DNA from: Verrucomicrobiota bacterium
GTDB lineage: Bacteria; Verrucomicrobiota; Verrucomicrobiia; Opitutales; Opitutaceae
Assembly: GCA_023416735.1 (NCBI GenBank)
Contig: JAEZGX010000025.1
Location: 62,001 to 126,000 of the forward strand
DNA length: 64,000 bases
Reading direction: 5' to 3'
In this document: positions 25,880-33,350 of the stretch, piece by piece
Layout of the letters: the number at the start of each line of letters is the position of its first letter
How positions within the stretch are numbered: position 1 is the stretch's first letter
Translations under genes and position numbers: made by a program
Notes under the pieces: model-generated
Seen by the model: only the letters and a program-made list of their open reading frames with translations
What the model was told of the DNA's origin: nothing
Databases searched by the model: none

Positions 25880-26758
25880 ATGAATGTCGCTGAAGTAACG
25901 GCCAAGGCGAAGGTGCTCCTCGAGGCGCTTCCCTACATCCAGGATTTTCGTGGCTCCACGTTCGTCGTGAAATACGGCGGGAGCTTCATGGACGATCCCG
26001 ATCCGGTTGCGCGCACGCGCGTGGCCTACGACATCGCGTTCCTCGCGGCGGTCGGCATCAACGTCGTCGTGGTGCACGGCGGCGGGAAGGCGATCACGCG
26101 CGCGATGGAGGCGTCGGGGCTGAAGGCAAATTGGGTCAATGGTATGCGTGTGACCGACGAAGCGACGGTGAGCGTCGTGAAGAAGACGCTCGACGAGATC
26201 GTGAACAAGGACGTGTGCGAAGCGATCGTGACGGCGAAAGGAAAGCCGAAAGGTTTGCCGGGCGACACGGTGCTCGTTTGCGAGAAGCTCACGACCGACG
26301 ACAATGGCAATCCGGTCGATCTGGGTTACGTCGGCGATGTGACGGAAGTGAAGGTGAAGCTGATCAAGAAGGAGATCGCGGAAGGATTCGTGCCGGTGAT
26401 TTCGCCGGTGGCGGAAGGTTACGACGGCAAACCCTACAACGTGAACGCGGATCTCGTGGCGGGCCGCGTGGCGAGTGCGCTGCGCGCGCGGCGGCTCGTT
26501 TACATGAGCGACGTGCCGGGGTTGTTGTCCAACCCGGCCGATCCGGCATCGCTGATCTCGACGCTGAAGATCAATCAAGTCGACGAGCTCAAGAAGAAGG
26601 GCGTGATCGACAAAGGCATGCGGCCGAAAGTGCAGAGCGCGATTCGTGCGCTGCAGGAGGGCGTGCAGCGCGTGCACTTCATCGACGGTCGGCTGCCGCA
26701 TTCGCTGCTGCTGGAAATTTTTACGGACAAGGGGATTGGGACGGAAATTGTGCAGTAG
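25880..26758 (+). CDS. argB: Acetylglutamate kinase
   Basis: A 292-residue amino-acid kinase that phosphorylates N-acetylglutamate, the second step of arginine synthesis. The phosphate-binding Lys31 is in FVVKYGGSFMDD, followed by VVVVHGGGKAITRAM (substrate loop), NGMRVTDEATVSVV and the nucleotide region NVNADLVAGRVASALRARRL. The C-terminal RVHFIDGRLPHSLLLEIFTD with KGIGTEI is typical of arginine-sensitive hexameric NAGKs, so feedback inhibition by arginine is likely. I took the ATG at 25880. About 200 bp separates it from the divergent argJ start. Confidence 0.97.
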   Translation: MNVAEVTAKAKVLLEALPYIQDFRGSTFVVKYGGSFMDDPDPVARTRVAYDIAFLAAVGINVVVVHGGGKAITRAMEASGLKANWVNGMRVTDEATVSVVKKTLDEIVNKDVCEAIVTAKGKPKGLPGDTVLVCEKLTTDDNGNPVDLGYVGDVTEVKVKLIKKEIAEGFVPVISPVAEGYDGKPYNVNADLVAGRVASALRARRLVYMSDVPGLLSNPADPASLISTLKINQVDELKKKGVIDKGMRPKVQSAIRALQEGVQRVHFIDGRLPHSLLLEIFTDKGIGTEIVQ

Positions 26759-26776
26759 TCGCTTGTCCGTGCCTGT

Positions 26777-26861
26777 ATCGTTCTCGTTCGGCTTTTTCGT
26801 TCTCTTTCTCGAAGAGTTACGCAGACGAGAGAACGAGAAAGATTACGAGAACGAGAACGAT
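26777..26861. repeat. GAGAACGA-word hairpin between argB and argD
   Basis: ATCGTTCTCGTTC (26777-26789) is the exact reverse complement of GAACGAGAACGAT (26849-26861). The inner parts are also made of TCGTTCTC / GAGAACGA words and pair partially. It fills the argB-argD gap and ends 5 bp before the argD ATG, so the right arm could cover the ribosome-binding region. Close relative of the element at 60244-60320. Confidence 0.85.
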
Positions 26862-26866
26862 TTGAA

Positions 26867-28084
26867 ATGACCGCTCCCTCCATTGTTCGCACCAGCACGG
26901 CTGAGCTCTACGACGCGCACGTATTGAAAAATTACGGACGCCCGGCGGTCACGCTCGTGCGCGGGCGCGGCACGCAGGTGTGGGATGATGCGGGCAACAG
27001 CTATCTCGATTTCACGTCGGGCATCGCGGTGAGTGCGCTGGGGCATTGTCATCCGCATTGGGTGTCGGCGGTGCAGCGGCAGGCGGGTGAGCTGATTCAC
27101 GTGAGCAATCTGTTTCGGAATCCGAATCAAGGTGAGCTCGCGCGGAGGCTGGTGAAATACGCCGGGCCGGGGCGCGTGTTTTTCTGCAACAGCGGCGCGG
27201 AAGCGAACGAAGCGCTGATCAAACTCGCGCGGCTCCATGGCATGCAGAAGACCGGCGAGGAAGGAAAGTGCTACAAGATCATCTGCGCCAAGAACGCGTT
27301 TCACGGCCGGACGTTTGGCGGGATGAGCGCGACGCCGCAGGAGAAGATTCAGAAAGGATTTCGCCCGCTCGTGCCGGGGTTCGCGTTCGGCGAACTGAAC
27401 AACATCGAGTCGTTTGCGTCGCAGATCGACGAGCAGACGACGGCGATTTTCTTCGAAACGATTCAGGGTGAGAGCGGCGTGAATCCGGCGACGCCGGAAT
27501 TTCTACGGGCGATTCGGGAGCTGTGCAACAAGCACAACCTGCTGTTGATGCTCGATGAAGTGCAGTGCGGCGTCGGCCGGACAGGGACGTTTTACGCGTT
27601 CGAGCAGGCAGGGATTTCGCCGGACGCGATCGGGATGGCGAAAGGATTGGGCGGTGGGTTTCCGATCGGCACGATGTGGGTGCGCGATCGTTTCGCGGAT
27701 TTGTTTCATCCGGGAAATCACGGCACGACCTTCGGTGGCACGCCGCTGGCGTGTGCGGCGGCGCTCGCGGTGCTGGACGTGATCGAGCGCGAAGGGCTGT
27801 TGCAGGCGGTGCGGAAAAACAGCGGACCGTGGCTGGCGATGTTGGAGCAACTCGCGAAAGAATTCCCGTCGCAGGTCATCGGCGTGCGGGGGCAGGGCTA
27901 TTTGGTCGGCGTGCAGCTCACGAGCGATCCGACGCCGTATATCGCGGCGCTGCGCGAAGCCGGGCTGCTCGCGCCGAGCGCGGGCGGAAATGTGGTGCGG
28001 TTGTTGCCGCCGTTGAATGCTTCGCCCGAGGAGCTCGCGCGATCGGTGGAGATCTTCCGCGGGGTGTTGAAGGCGAAGGCGTGA
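26867..28084 (+). CDS. argD: Acetylornithine aminotransferase
   Basis: A 405-residue class III PLP aminotransferase that converts N-acetylglutamate semialdehyde to N2-acetylornithine; many ArgD proteins also serve lysine synthesis as DapC. It shows YLDFTSGIAVSALGHCHP, FFCNSGAEANEALIKLAR, FHGRTFGGMSATPQEK, LLMLDEVQCGVGRTGTFYAF and the PLP Lys (about 259) in IGMAKGLGGGFPIG. Assignment to ArgD, rather than another class III enzyme, rests on motif fit and on its place in the arg cluster. A word-repeat hairpin lies directly upstream. argF begins about 100 bp downstream. Confidence 0.95.
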   Translation: MTAPSIVRTSTAELYDAHVLKNYGRPAVTLVRGRGTQVWDDAGNSYLDFTSGIAVSALGHCHPHWVSAVQRQAGELIHVSNLFRNPNQGELARRLVKYAGPGRVFFCNSGAEANEALIKLARLHGMQKTGEEGKCYKIICAKNAFHGRTFGGMSATPQEKIQKGFRPLVPGFAFGELNNIESFASQIDEQTTAIFFETIQGESGVNPATPEFLRAIRELCNKHNLLLMLDEVQCGVGRTGTFYAFEQAGISPDAIGMAKGLGGGFPIGTMWVRDRFADLFHPGNHGTTFGGTPLACAAALAVLDVIEREGLLQAVRKNSGPWLAMLEQLAKEFPSQVIGVRGQGYLVGVQLTSDPTPYIAALREAGLLAPSAGGNVVRLLPPLNASPEELARSVEIFRGVLKAKA

Positions 28085-28182
28085 GGGTTTTGCTGTGCCG
28101 GCGGACCCAAGCCCGCCAAGTGCAGAGAGGCTCATTTTTCACTCGTTAGAGCGAAAACGGCTGTCTAGACCTGACCGCTTCC

Positions 28183-29130
28183 ATGAAGCACTTCCTCAAA
28201 GAAACGGACTTCAAGGCACACGAGTTGCCGGGGCTGTTTGCGCTTGCGCGGAAGTTGAAACAGGAGCGCGGGCGAGGCGTCGCGGACAAGCCGCTCGCGG
28301 GGCAGACCTGGGCGATGATCTTTTCGAAGTCGTCGACGCGGACGCGTGTGTCGTTCGAAGTCGGCATTCACGAGCTCGGGGGGAATCCGCTTTTTCTGAA
28401 TCGCAACGACATCCAGCTCGGTCGCGGTGAATCGATCGAGGATACGGCGAAGGTGTTGTCGCGTTTCGTGCATGGATTGATCGTGCGGACCTTCGATCAC
28501 AGCGACGTCGAACGTCTGGCGACGGCGGGCTCGATTCCGGTGATCAATGCGCTGACGGATTTCCTGCATCCATGTCAGATTTTCACGGATGCGTTCACGG
28601 CGGCCGAGCGCTGGGCGAAAGGCGAGACGGGCGAGGATTTGGTCGCTTCGTTGAAGGGCCGGAAGATCGCGTTTCTGGGCGATACGGCGTGCAATATGGC
28701 GAACTCGTGGATTCTCGGTGCGAATCTCTTTGGAATGAAAATCTCGCTGTCGGGGCCGCAGGAGTTTGCTCCGGGAGCTGAGCTCGATGCGTTGTTGAAG
28801 CGGGAAGGGTTTTCCAGCGGCTATGAGTTTACGACCGATCCGCTGAAGGCGGTCGAAGGTGCGGACATCGTTTACACGGATGTGTGGGTGAGCATGGGCA
28901 AGGAGGAAGAGACGGCGGCGCGGATCAAACAGATGAAGCCGTATGCGGTGACCGAAAAGGTATTTGGCACGGCGAAGTCGGATGCGTTGTTCATGCACTG
29001 CCTGCCGGCGCATCCGGGCGAGGAGGTCGATCAGGCGGTGTTGGACAATCCGCGTTCGATCATCTTCGACGAGGCGGAGAATCGGCTGCACATGCAGAAG
29101 GCGATTCTGGCGATGCTCGCCAAGCGGTGA
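28183..29130 (+). CDS. argF: Ornithine carbamoyltransferase
   Basis: A 315-residue anabolic OTCase making citrulline from ornithine and carbamoyl phosphate. The carbamoyl-phosphate site SKSSTRTRVSFEVG (about 48-61) is intact, as are RFVHGLIVRTFDH, NALTDFLHPCQI, the ornithine motif VYTDVWVSMGKEEE (D-x-x-x-SMG) and FMHCLPAHPGEEV with its Cys-Leu-Pro. The supplier of carbamoyl phosphate, carB, lies at 40.7 kb on the same strand; carA is not in the window. It is followed by the 29.1-kb hairpin and argG. Confidence 0.97.
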   Translation: MKHFLKETDFKAHELPGLFALARKLKQERGRGVADKPLAGQTWAMIFSKSSTRTRVSFEVGIHELGGNPLFLNRNDIQLGRGESIEDTAKVLSRFVHGLIVRTFDHSDVERLATAGSIPVINALTDFLHPCQIFTDAFTAAERWAKGETGEDLVASLKGRKIAFLGDTACNMANSWILGANLFGMKISLSGPQEFAPGAELDALLKREGFSSGYEFTTDPLKAVEGADIVYTDVWVSMGKEEETAARIKQMKPYAVTEKVFGTAKSDALFMHCLPAHPGEEVDQAVLDNPRSIIFDEAENRLHMQKAILAMLAKR

Positions 29131-29134
29131 AATG

Positions 29135-29215
29135 GCCGCAAAAAAGGCGCAGAAGGCGCAAAAACGAATACTATTTCTCCACTGATTTTTTGCGCGTTCT
29201 GCGCTTTTTTGCGGC
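29135..29215. repeat. GGCGCAAAA-word hairpin between argF and argG
   Basis: The left arm 29135-29164 (starts GCCGCAAAAAAGGCGCAGAA) and right arm 29186-29215 (ends CTTTTTTGCGGC) are near-perfect complements of about 30 bases, differing by one inserted base and one substitution. The loop is 21 bases. It starts 4 bp after the argF stop. The T-run inside the right arm could let it act as a terminator, which would set argG apart. Confidence 0.88.
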
Positions 29216-29239
29216 TAATCCGAATTTCTCTTTTTCCTC

Positions 29240-30466
29240 ATGAAAATCGTCCTCGCATACTCCGGTGGTCTCGACACGTCGGTCATCGTCAAGTGGCTCA
29301 AGGAAACTTACGACGCGGAGATCGTTACCTTCGCGGCTGATATCGGCCAGGAGGAGGAGCTGAAAGGCCTTTCGCAAAAGGCGAAGAAGACGGGCGCGTC
29401 GAAGCACTACACGCTCAATCTCACCGAGGAGTTCGCGAGCGATTTCATCTATCCGATGATTCGCGCGAACGCGATTTACGAAGGGCAATATTATCTCGGC
29501 ACCTCGATTGCGCGTCCGTTGATCGCGAAGGCGCAGGTCGACATTGCGAAGAAGGAGAACGCCGACACCGTCGCGCACGGTGCGACGGGCAAGGGCAACG
29601 ACCAGTGCCGCTTCGAGCTGACCTACATGGCGCTCGCGCCGGACCTGCAGATCATCGCGCCGTGGAAGATCGAGAAGTATCGCGACGAATTTCCCGGCCG
29701 CGCGGAGATGATCGCGTATTGCCAGAAGCACAACATCCCGGTCGAGGCGTCGTTGAAGAAGCCGTATTCGATGGATCGGAATCTCCTGCACATTTCCTAC
29801 GAGGCGGGGATTCTCGAGGATCCGTGGTTCGACCCGACGACGAAGGAGAACAAGGAGATGTTCAAACTTTCGGTTTCGCCGGAAGACGCGCCGGACAAGC
29901 CGGAGTATGTCGAACTCGATTTCGTGAAGGGCAACTGCGTCGCGGTGAATGGCAAGAAGCTGTCGCCCGCGGGGGTGTTGAAGGCGTTGAACAAGCTCGG
30001 CGGCAAGCACGGCATCGGACGCGTGGACCTCGTCGAGAATCGTTTTGTCGGGATGAAGTCGCGCGGCGTGTATGAAACGCCGGGCGGCACGATCTTGATG
30101 CACGCGCATCGTCAGGTGGAGTCGTTGACGATGGATCGCGAAGTGATGCACCTGCGCGATTCGCTGATTCCGAAGTATGCGGAATTGGTTTACTACGGGT
30201 TCTGGTTCGCGCCGGAACGCGAGGCGCTGCAGGCGCTCGTCGACGAGAGCCAGAAGAACGTGACGGGCACGGTGCGGCTGAAGCTCTACAAGGGCAACGT
30301 CATCACCTGCGGGCGGAAGTCGAAGTATTCGCTCTACGATCCGCACGTCGCGTCGATGGAAGGCGTGAAGAGCTGGTATAACCAGAGCGACTCGACGGGC
30401 TTTATCCGGCTGAATGGCTTGCGGCTGCGCGCGCGTTACTACGCGCAAGGCGGTCCGAAGGTTTGA
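29240..30466 (+). CDS. argG: Argininosuccinate synthase
   Basis: A 408-residue enzyme joining citrulline and aspartate with ATP hydrolysis to AMP. The N-terminal PP-loop IVLAYSGGLDTSVIVKWL (residues 3-20) binds ATP. YYLGTSIARPLIAKAQVDIA, VAHGATGKGNDQCRFELTY and SMDRNLLHISYEAGILEDP are family signatures. It is the last arg gene here; argH is not in the window. The gap to argF is 109 bp and is mostly the hairpin. A short membrane-protein frame and a terminator-like hairpin follow. Confidence 0.98.
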   Translation: MKIVLAYSGGLDTSVIVKWLKETYDAEIVTFAADIGQEEELKGLSQKAKKTGASKHYTLNLTEEFASDFIYPMIRANAIYEGQYYLGTSIARPLIAKAQVDIAKKENADTVAHGATGKGNDQCRFELTYMALAPDLQIIAPWKIEKYRDEFPGRAEMIAYCQKHNIPVEASLKKPYSMDRNLLHISYEAGILEDPWFDPTTKENKEMFKLSVSPEDAPDKPEYVELDFVKGNCVAVNGKKLSPAGVLKALNKLGGKHGIGRVDLVENRFVGMKSRGVYETPGGTILMHAHRQVESLTMDREVMHLRDSLIPKYAELVYYGFWFAPEREALQALVDESQKNVTGTVRLKLYKGNVITCGRKSKYSLYDPHVASMEGVKSWYNQSDSTGFIRLNGLRLRARYYAQGGPKV

Positions 30467-30512
30467 TGCGGGGAGCGGAAGGCAGAAGCCCGAGCGAAGC
30501 GTGGTGTTTTAA

Positions 30513-30704
30513 ATGAAGCGCGTCGCTCGGCTTCTTGTTTTGGGCGCTGCCGTGATGGTGGTGATCGCGGCAGTGGCGTGGCGCGCGAAGCGGGAGCCGA
30601 TTAAGGCTAAGCCAGAAACGAGCGCAGTGATGGATGCCGGACCACAGTCCGAGACGCGTGACGGCGCGCGGCACAGTCGCGCGCTGATGTATTTGCTGCG
30701 CTGA
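30513..30704 (+). CDS. Possible small membrane protein
   Basis: A 63-residue frame with ATG at 30513, 46 bp after argG. The N-terminus has one clear hydrophobic helix (RLLVLGAAVMVVIAAVAWRA, residues 6-25) flanked by Lys/Arg, followed by a polar tail. The GC hairpin after its stop suits a transcription end. No family is recognised. It could be a genuine small membrane protein or a chance open frame in argG trailer sequence. Confidence 0.45.
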   Translation: MKRVARLLVLGAAVMVVIAAVAWRAKREPIKAKPETSAVMDAGPQSETRDGARHSRALMYLLR

Positions 30705-30711
30705 GACGGTG

Positions 30712-30733
30712 AACCCGACGTTTTCGTCGGGCT
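30712..30733. terminator. Hairpin between converging 30513 gene and mlaD
   Basis: AACCCGACG (30712-30720) and CGTCGGGCT (30725-30733) pair around a TTTT loop (with one wobble). It lies between convergent genes, 11 bp from the mlaD stop. There is no long T-run, so termination may be weak or assisted. Confidence 0.65.
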
Positions 30734-30744
30734 CCACGCGCGAA

Positions 30745-31743
30745 TCAGAACAGGGAGTTGGCGACGATGCCGACGGCGGTGATGGGGCCGGAGTCGCTCA
30801 TGCCGTCGAGGGCGCGGTCCGCTTTCTTGAGCGTCGACTGCGCGCTTTGGAAGAGTTGGTCGTCGTTGATCAGCTTGCCGAGCGTGCCTTCGCCCTTGGC
30901 GATCTTGTCGGAGACGGCACGGAAGTTAGCGACGGTGGCCTTGATGTTTTCGCCGGTGGAGTCGTCGTAAATAAGCGCGCCCAACGTGCCCTGGCCGCTC
31001 TTCACTTGTTCGATGATGCCCTGGGCGTTGGCCATGAAATCCTTCGCGCCGGCGGCGGCGTTTTTGATGTCGGCGACGGTGGTGACGAGTTCGTTGTAGA
31101 GTTGGGGATCGTTGACGAGCCGGCCGATGGTGCCCTCGCCGCTGTTCACTTTCGTGGTGATTTCCTGGAGGTTGGTCATCGTGGCGCTGACCTTGTCGTG
31201 GTTTTCGGTGACGAGGCGGTCGAGTTTTTGGAAGAGGCCGGGTTCGTCGCCATTGCCGCCCATGGCGTTGCCGAAAGCGCCGAGCGCGCCCTCGAGTTTT
31301 TGGCCGAGATCGCCGATGTCGGAGAGGACGCTGTTGAGGTCGGGCGTGGTGCGCGTGCGAATTTCGTCGCCGGGATTGAGCGTGGGCGCAGTGGCGGAAC
31401 CCATGTCGACGCCAATGTAGTTGGTGCCGATGAGGCCGGCCATGGAGATGGCGGCGACGGAGTCGGCGGGGATTTTCACGTCGGCCGAGATGCGCAGGAC
31501 GGCTTCGGCGCGACGTTGTTCGGTGTTGAGGCGAGTGCGTTCGACGACGCCGACTTTGACGCCGGCCATGCGAACTTCGTCACCGCTTTTGAGCTCCTTG
31601 AGGGAGGCAAAAGGCGCGACGAGGGTGTAGCCTTCCTCGCGGAAGAGTTTGCCACCGCTGAGGGTCTCGAAAGTGACCCAAGTGAGAGCGAGGCCGAGAA
31701 GGAAGAAGAGGCCGACGCGGGCGGTTTGTTGGGCGTTGTTCAT
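30745..31743 (-). CDS. mlaD: MlaD/MCE-domain lipid-transport substrate-binding protein
   Basis: A 332-residue protein with one N-terminal membrane anchor (VGLFFLLGLALTWVTFE, 10-26) and an MCE domain (about 38-115) reading YTLVAPFASLKELKSGDEVR, AGVKVGVVERTRL and ISMAGLIGTNYIGVDMG. MCE proteins form hexameric rings that pass phospholipids between inner and outer membrane. The C-terminal half holds three related units of about 40 residues: VNSGEGTIGRLVNDPQLYNE, VKSGQGTLGALIYDDSTGEN and IAKGEGTLGKLINDDQLFQS, a pattern common in long MlaD homologues. It is the last gene of a four-gene minus-strand operon, 39 bp after mlaF. Confidence 0.93.
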   Translation of the reverse strand: MNNAQQTARVGLFFLLGLALTWVTFETLSGGKLFREEGYTLVAPFASLKELKSGDEVRMAGVKVGVVERTRLNTEQRRAEAVLRISADVKIPADSVAAISMAGLIGTNYIGVDMGSATAPTLNPGDEIRTRTTPDLNSVLSDIGDLGQKLEGALGAFGNAMGGNGDEPGLFQKLDRLVTENHDKVSATMTNLQEITTKVNSGEGTIGRLVNDPQLYNELVTTVADIKNAAAGAKDFMANAQGIIEQVKSGQGTLGALIYDDSTGENIKATVANFRAVSDKIAKGEGTLGKLINDDQLFQSAQSTLKKADRALDGMSDSGPITAVGIVANSLF

Positions 31744-31782
31744 GGTGTGTCTCCGGTGAGTGGATACGAGTCGAGTGGGTGC

Positions 31783-32595
31783 TCAGGTCTCCAGTTTCTT
31801 GAAACGGGGATTTTGGACGTCGATTTTCGGATTCAGGAAATCGGCGATGCGGGCGTTGGTCGGCTGGCGGAGTTCGGCGGGCGGACTGAGGTGGATAAGT
31901 TCGCCGCCCATGAGGATGCCGACGCGGTCGGCGATGTTGAGGGCGAGGTCGCGATCGTGGGAAACGACAATCGAAGTGACGTGATACTGGTCCTTCAGCG
32001 TGGCGATGATCTCGCTGATCGTGGCGGACATGACCGGGTCGAGTTCGCTGGTCGGTTCGTCGTAGAGCATGAGCTGCGGCTCCATCACGAGCGCGCGGGC
32101 GATGGCGACGCGTTTTTTCATGCCGCCGGAAAGTTCGGACGGAAATTTTTGCGCGGCGTTTTCGAGCGAGAGGATTTGGAGCGCGCGCATGACCTTTTCG
32201 CGAATGCCGCGCTCGTCGGTGATGCGATGTTCGCGCGGGTAGAGCGCGAGGTTGTCGTAAACGCTGAGCGAGTTGAAGAGGGCGCCGGCTTGGAAGACGA
32301 GCGCCATGCGGATCTGTTCGCGCGTGTGTTCGGACGTGGCGTCGTGTCCATCGACCAGGACGCGTCCGGAGGAGGGCGCTTCGAGTCCAACGATGTGTTT
32401 GAGGAGGACGCTTTTGCCGGAGCCGCTGGGGCCCATGAGGACAAAGATTTCGCCGGGCTCGACGGAGAAGCTGATGTTTTTCAACACCTGGACGCGGCCG
32501 AAGCTTTTCGAGAGATTCTCGATGGTGACGCCGACGGCGGACGTTTCCTGTTCCGTGAAAGGGTTGCGCGTGGCGGTGGAAGGGCGGTCGGGCAT
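31783..32595 (-). CDS. mlaF: MlaF-type ABC transporter ATP-binding protein
   Basis: A 270-residue ATPase that powers the MCE-type lipid transporter. All ABC motifs are intact: Walker A GPSGSGKSVLLKHI (about 52-65), Q-loop VFQAGALFNSLSVYDN, signature ELSGGMKKRVAIARAL, Walker B LMLYDEPTSELDPV and the switch His in IVVSHDRDLAL. The FNSLSVYDNLA segment is characteristic of the Mla/Ttg2A subfamily. It is separated from mlaE by a single base and should act with MlaE and MlaD at the inner membrane. Confidence 0.95.
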   Translation of the reverse strand: MPDRPSTATRNPFTEQETSAVGVTIENLSKSFGRVQVLKNISFSVEPGEIFVLMGPSGSGKSVLLKHIVGLEAPSSGRVLVDGHDATSEHTREQIRMALVFQAGALFNSLSVYDNLALYPREHRITDERGIREKVMRALQILSLENAAQKFPSELSGGMKKRVAIARALVMEPQLMLYDEPTSELDPVMSATISEIIATLKDQYHVTSIVVSHDRDLALNIADRVGILMGGELIHLSPPAELRQPTNARIADFLNPKIDVQNPRFKKLET

Positions 32596-32596
32596 G

Positions 32597-33349
32597 TTAC
32601 ATCAGGGCTTTCGTGACGAAGTAATCGAGCACGAGGATCATGATCAGCGAAGTGACGACGGCGCGCGTGACGGCGGCGCCGATTTCGCGGGGGCCGCCGC
32701 GGGTGTTGAGGCCGATGTTGCAGCAGACGAGAACGACGACGAAGCCGAAGACCTCGGCCTTGATGAGGCCGTTCATGACGTCCTCGAATTCCATGTAGCG
32801 GCGGAGCGCGGCGAAATACGCGGGCGGATCGATGGCGATAAAACTGGTGTATTTCGCGACGATGGCGCCGCCGAACCAGCCGACGAGATTAGCGATGATA
32901 GCGAGCACCGGCACCATCACGACAGCGGCGGCGAGGCGCGGAAGGACGAGCATTCGCGCGGGCGGAATGTTCATCGTCACGAGCGCATCAATTTCCTGAT
33001 ACACCTTCATCGAAGCGAGTTCGGCGGCGATGGCGGAGCCGACCCGGCCGGCGAGGAGGATGGCGACCATGACGGGCCCGAGTTCGCGGGCCATGGAAAG
33101 GCCGACGAGGGAGCCGATGAGTTGTTTGGCGCCGAAGTTCTGCATCGCGTAGCCGGCTTGGAGCGCGAGCACGCTGCCGATGAAGAAGCTGAGGATGGCG
33201 ACGATCGGCAGCGTCGTGTATCCAATCATGAAGCACTGCTCGATGAAACGCGCGCGTTGTCGCGGGAGCGTGCCGATGTAGGAGGCGCTGCGCGCGAGGA
33301 GCAGGACGGTGCTGCCGATGCCTTCGAGGATGGCGTTGAGTTGTTTCAT
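32597..33349 (-). CDS. mlaE: MlaE-type ABC transporter permease
   Basis: A 250-residue integral membrane protein with the MlaE/YrbE pattern: IEQCFMIGYTTLPIVAILSF, then FIGSVLALQAGYAMQNFGAK, the coupling-type region GLSMARELGPVMVAILLAGR and EIDALVTMNIPPARMLVLPR, with five or six hydrophobic helices. MlaE forms the translocation core under the MCE ring. The gene starts one base after the stop of the W-P-F/L repeat protein gene, so those two are translationally linked. No mlaB, mlaC or mlaA homologue is nearby. Confidence 0.94.
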   Translation of the reverse strand: MKQLNAILEGIGSTVLLLARSASYIGTLPRQRARFIEQCFMIGYTTLPIVAILSFFIGSVLALQAGYAMQNFGAKQLIGSLVGLSMARELGPVMVAILLAGRVGSAIAAELASMKVYQEIDALVTMNIPPARMLVLPRLAAAVVMVPVLAIIANLVGWFGGAIVAKYTSFIAIDPPAYFAALRRYMEFEDVMNGLIKAEVFGFVVVLVCCNIGLNTRGGPREIGAAVTRAVVTSLIMILVLDYFVTKALM

Positions 33350-33350
33350 G

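Noticed and set aside
30709..32616. Long Gly/Asp/Glu/Ala-rich plus-strand frame opposite mlaD and mlaF
   Set aside because: Antisense of two well-supported genes; it crosses their boundary without regard to it and has no recognisable motif.
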